Shown: piece after piece, positions 61,348 through 64,000 of the stretch
How the letters are laid out: each line of letters starts with the position of its first letter
Numbering within the stretch: the first letter of the stretch is position 1
NCBI RefSeq assembly: GCF_018399035.1
Contig: NZ_CP073760.1
Location: 1,054,001-1,118,000 of the forward strand
Direction of reading: 5' to 3'
Origin: Thiocapsa sp.
GTDB taxonomy: Bacteria > Pseudomonadota > Gammaproteobacteria > Chromatiales > Chromatiaceae
Length of the DNA: 64,000 nucleotides
Program-made: the position numbers and the translations under genes
The notes under the pieces: generated by a model
What the model was told of the DNA's origin: nothing
Seen by the model: the letters and a program-made list of their open reading frames with translations, nothing else
Database searches by the model: none

Positions 61348-61367
61348 AAACGCACATATGTTCGTTT
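61348..61367. promoter_or_regulatory. Near-perfect 20-bp palindrome in the DUF134/NifX-like divergent region
   Basis: AAACGCACATATGTTCGTTT matches its own reverse complement at 18 of 20 positions. It lies 41 bases before the DUF134 start and about 190 before the NifX-like gene. A likely operator for DUF134 autoregulation and control of the divergent operon. Confidence 0.55.
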
Positions 61368-61559
61368 CACATTGACGTATATCAGGGTCGTGCACCGGGA
61401 GAACGCGGGAGAATGCCGATCACTCCGGCGAAGATGGCCTACCAGGCTGATTTCGAAAGATCATCTCGATGCAATAGACACTCGGCGATCCGTGCAGCCC
61501 TGTCCAAGGGCTCCCCGAGCGGATAAACACCCCCGACCGGAACAAGGAGAATACTCGCG

Positions 61560-61931
61560 ATGAAAGTCGCCATCTCGATCGCCGGCGAGACGCCGGACGC
61601 GCCCTTCGACGCCCGCTTCGGGCGCGCGGAGTCCTTCTGCCTGGCGGAGACGGATACCGGCGCCTGGACACTCCATGCCAATCCGGCGCTGTCGGCGGCG
61701 GGTGGAGCGGGCGTGCTCGCCGCACAGTTCATCGCTCGGCTCGGCGCCCAGGCGGTCGTCAGCGGGGCGTATGGCCCCAAGGCGTATCGCACCCTGTCCG
61801 CGGCACACATCGATTGTTTCCTTGCTCCGGGCAATGAGGTGCGCAGCGCCGCCGAGATCCTGGACGCCTTCACCGCGGGAAGTCTGACCCCGGCCGATGG
61901 CGCCACGCATGGCGGCCACCACGGAGACTGA
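61560..61931 (+). CDS. NifX/NifB-like iron-molybdenum cluster-binding protein
   Basis: 123 residues. MKVAISIAGETPDAPFDARF with FGRAESFCLAE and the later QFIARLGAQAVVSGAYGPKA are the dinitrogenase iron-molybdenum cofactor-binding fold (PF02579). A His-rich tail (ATHGGHHGD) may bind metal. It starts a plus-strand run with two ATPases and a second NifX-like gene. GGAG lies about 10 bases before ATG. Direct nitrogenase linkage is not shown. Confidence 0.85.
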   Translation: MKVAISIAGETPDAPFDARFGRAESFCLAETDTGAWTLHANPALSAAGGAGVLAAQFIARLGAQAVVSGAYGPKAYRTLSAAHIDCFLAPGNEVRSAAEILDAFTAGSLTPADGATHGGHHGD

Positions 61932-61936
61932 ACCGG

Positions 61937-62812
61937 ATGCGCATCGTTGTTGCCAGCGGCAAGGGCGGCACCGGCAAGACCACCGTCGCCACCAGTCTTG
62001 CACAGGTCGCGACCGAAGGGTACGCGGTGCGTTTTCTCGATTGCGACGTGGAAGCGCCAAACGCCGAGCTGTTTCTGCATCCAAGCCTGGATGTCCATCT
62101 CGATGTCGGGGTCCAGGTCCCGCGAGTGGATGCGCAGACCTGCACCTACTGCGGCACCTGCGCCGAGATCTGCCGATTCAATGCGATTGCCGTGGTCGGC
62201 GAAACGACGCTGGTGTTCGACGATCTGTGTCACGGCTGCGGCAGCTGCACCTGGATGTGCCCGGAGCAGGCCATCACCGAGCATCTCTTCGTCACGGGCA
62301 CGATCGACAGCGGGATCACGCCGGACGGGATCGCTTTCGCACGCGGCCTGATGAACGTCGGCCAAGCGATGGGCGTGCCGATCCTGCGCGAGCTCAAGAA
62401 ACGGGCCCCGGCGGCAACCTCGGCAGCCACCGGCGTGCGCCGTGCTCTGGAGATTCGCGATGCCCCGCCCGGCGCATCCTGCCCGGTGGTGGAGACGATG
62501 CGCGGGGCGGACTTCGTGCTGTTCGTGACGGAACCCACGCCCTTCGGTCTGCACGACCTGAAACAGGTCGCCGCCATCGCCCGCGAGCTGAGCATCCCGG
62601 CCGGCGTCGTGGTCAACCGCGACGGGATCGGCGACGACGCCGTCGATGCCTATTGCGCCGAAAGTGATCTGCCGATTCTGCTGCGCATCCCGATGAATCG
62701 GTGCATCGCCGAGGCGATCGCCGCCGGCCGCACCCTGGTCGAAACCGACGCGGTGTATCGCTCACAATTCAAGAACCTGCTCGAACGCATCCTCACCGAG
62801 GTGCCCCAATGA
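61937..62812 (+). CDS. ParA/MinD-type ATPase with inserted 4Fe-4S ferredoxin domain, copy 1
   Basis: 291 residues. RIVVASGKGGTGKTTVATSL is the deviant Walker A. Ferredoxin motifs follow: CTYCGTCAEICRFNAI and CHGCGSCTWMCPEQAI. The later half (ADFVLFVTEPTPFGLHDLKQ) is the MinD fold. These Mrp-like ATPases assemble or carry Fe-S or FeMo-type clusters. It starts six bases after the NifX-like gene and overlaps the next ATPase by four bases. Confidence 0.9.
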   Translation: MRIVVASGKGGTGKTTVATSLAQVATEGYAVRFLDCDVEAPNAELFLHPSLDVHLDVGVQVPRVDAQTCTYCGTCAEICRFNAIAVVGETTLVFDDLCHGCGSCTWMCPEQAITEHLFVTGTIDSGITPDGIAFARGLMNVGQAMGVPILRELKKRAPAATSAATGVRRALEIRDAPPGASCPVVETMRGADFVLFVTEPTPFGLHDLKQVAAIARELSIPAGVVVNRDGIGDDAVDAYCAESDLPILLRIPMNRCIAEAIAAGRTLVETDAVYRSQFKNLLERILTEVPQ

Positions 62813-63750
62813 AACAGCTCGTCATCCTCAGCGGCAAGGGCGGCACGGGAAAGACCAGCGTCACTGCGGCCTTCGCCCATCTGGCGTCCCCGGGTCCCTT
62901 TGCCGATCAGATCATCCTGGCCGATGCCGACGTGGACGCGGCCAATCTGGAGCTGGTGCTGCGGCCGGAGCGGGTGAACACCGAGCCGTTTCGCGGCGGG
63001 GAGGTGGCGGTCATCGACGAAGACCGATGCGCGCAGTGCGGAGACTGCGAGTCGGTCTGCCGCTTCGACGCCATTGTCGAGACCGATGCCGGTTGGTTGA
63101 TCGACCCCGTCGCCTGCGAAGGCTGTGCCGCCTGCGTCCATCAATGCCCCACCGAGAGTATCGCCATGCAGGAGCAGACCGTCGGCGAATACGCCTACTC
63201 CGACAGCCGCTATGGACCGCTCCACCATGCCCATCTGTATCCCGGACAGGAGAGCTCCGGCAAGCTGGTCACTGACGTTCGGCAGCGCGCCTCACGGCAG
63301 GCCCTTGACGAACAGCGCCGACTGGTCCTGATCGATGGGCCGCCCGGCATCGGCTGTCCGGTCATCGCCTCCGTCTCGGGCGCGGACCTCGCGCTGCTGG
63401 TGACCGAGCCGACCGTGGCCGGCATCCACGACCTGCGCCGCGCCCTGAAAACCCTTCAGCACTTCGGCGTGCCGGCGCTGGTCTGCATCAACAAAGCCGA
63501 TGTCTATCCCGTCGGCGCCCGGGAGATCGAAGCCTATTGCCGCGCGAACGGGATCGACGGCGTCGGCCGCATCCCGTTCGATCCGGCGGTTCCGGGCGCC
63601 ATGGTCGCGGGCGAGGCCGTCACCGCCTATCGCCCGGACGCCCCCGCCAGCCTCGCCCTGTCCGCCGTGTGGGAACGGGTTGTCGCAGCCCTTTCGGAGA
63701 CGCCTGCAGGATCTCATGACGCCCGCGTTGATCAACAACGACGCGGATGA
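62809..63750 (+). CDS. ParA/MinD-type ATPase with inserted 4Fe-4S ferredoxin domain, copy 2
   Basis: 313 residues from ATG 62809, coupled to copy 1 by ATGA; a longer frame to 62701 is internal to copy 1. KQLVILSGKGGTGKTSVTAA is the Walker A. CAQCGDCESVCRFDAI and CEGCAACVHQCPTESI are the two ferredoxin motifs. RLVLIDGPPGIGCPVIASVS and the Walker B region are intact. It is a paralogue of copy 1 and probably forms a heterodimer with it. Confidence 0.9.
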   Translation: MKQLVILSGKGGTGKTSVTAAFAHLASPGPFADQIILADADVDAANLELVLRPERVNTEPFRGGEVAVIDEDRCAQCGDCESVCRFDAIVETDAGWLIDPVACEGCAACVHQCPTESIAMQEQTVGEYAYSDSRYGPLHHAHLYPGQESSGKLVTDVRQRASRQALDEQRRLVLIDGPPGIGCPVIASVSGADLALLVTEPTVAGIHDLRRALKTLQHFGVPALVCINKADVYPVGAREIEAYCRANGIDGVGRIPFDPAVPGAMVAGEAVTAYRPDAPASLALSAVWERVVAALSETPAGSHDARVDQQRRG

Positions 63751-63799
63751 AAACCCCGATCGGCCCCCGGTCGGCCACCGAACAACCAGGAGATCGACA

Positions 63800-64000
63800 A
63801 TGAAGATTGCCATTACCGCCGAGTCCAGCCAGGGTCTCGACAGCCAGGTCGCCCAGCATTTCGGCCATGCCCCCTACTTCATTGTGGTGGACATCGAAAA
63901 CGGTGCGGTCACCGCGACGCGGGACATCGCCAACCCCTTCGCCGAGGCACATCAGCCGGGGCAGATCCCGGACTTCATCAAGCAGCAGGAGGTCGACGTC
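63800..64000 (+). CDS. NifX/NifB-like cluster-binding protein, N-terminal part (runs off window)
   Basis: 67 codons visible from ATG 63800, with AGGAG about ten bases upstream. MKIAITAESSQGLDSQVAQH and FGHAPYFIVVDIENG are the usual start of the PF02579 fold. It continues the DUF134-associated cluster. Its end is not in the window. Confidence 0.85.
   Translation, partial: MKIAITAESSQGLDSQVAQHFGHAPYFIVVDIENGAVTATRDIANPFAEAHQPGQIPDFIKQQEVDV

Overview
The window is about 64 kb of GC-rich gammaproteobacterial chromosome. Gene content and protein style resemble purple sulfur bacteria (Chromatiaceae such as Thiocapsa or Thiocystis). That assignment is an inference: no rRNA or photosynthesis gene is present to confirm it. 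No CRISPR array and no complete prophage were seen.

Layout. (1) 1-15.6 kb: a surface-polysaccharide cluster. It holds the tail of a TPR protein, two plus-strand glycosyltransferases, then a minus-strand run: a further glycosyltransferase, a non-hydrolysing UDP-GlcNAc 2-epimerase, a polysaccharide deacetylase, a coupled 66-codon ORF, a FemAB/GNAT-like protein, a sulfotransferase, a methyltransferase, a Wzx-type flippase, WbpD- and WbpB-like enzymes and an OafA-type acyltransferase. (2) 15.6-45.7 kb: an accessory region built from repeated modules. It holds four near-identical copies of one Rpn/PD-(D/E)XK-like gene (family A) and two of another (family B); three HigBA-type toxin-antitoxin pairs; HEPN-MNT, UPF0175-DUF3368, HicBA and Phd/VapC pairs; an orphan XRE antitoxin; an AAA/PD-(D/E)XK protein; IS110, IS630 and a DUF6399-type IS; several group II intron pieces, one nested in another; and many RAYT and REP relics. 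(3) 45.7-64 kb: a core backbone with trmO, rlmB-rnr, tRNA-Leu(CAG), the methionine-salvage genes mtnB-mtnD-mtnC, an HtrA protease, an ElyC/YdcF-like protein, an NDUFA9-like SDR, a TauE/SafE exporter, a soluble lytic transglycosylase, and at the right edge a DUF134 regulator divergent from NifX-like and ferredoxin/ParA-type ATPase genes.

Main observations. (a) The family A and B Rpn-like genes differ between copies mainly in the number of four-residue repeats (7, 5, 4 and 7 units in A; 8 residues' difference in B). Each has an in-frame internal ATG with a good Shine-Dalgarno just before the repeats. This matches the gene-within-gene toxin/antitoxin layout known for E. coli Rpn proteins. (b) The family A module carries the first 11 or so codons of the neighbouring acyltransferase gene wherever it goes, which marks the 15.6-17.1 kb copy as the likely source. 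(c) An IS630 element (23119-24286, TA duplication) splits a type IV pilin gene exactly at its prepilin-peptidase site; removing it restores the reading frame. (d) A 1990-base group II intron with a frameshifted reverse transcriptase sits inside the domain V hairpin of another group II intron. (e) The DUF6399-type transposase gene is bounded by 19-bp inverted repeats and a perfect 9-bp direct repeat. (f) A GGGGTCAGGTCTT motif marks the edge of nearly every accessory module.

How the genes work together. The left arm would build, modify and export a repeat-unit glycan that may include an acylated amino-uronic acid. The middle is a toxin-antitoxin and defence-like region diversified by duplication and repeat-number change. 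The right arm is housekeeping RNA metabolism, methionine salvage, envelope quality control and metal-cluster-related functions.
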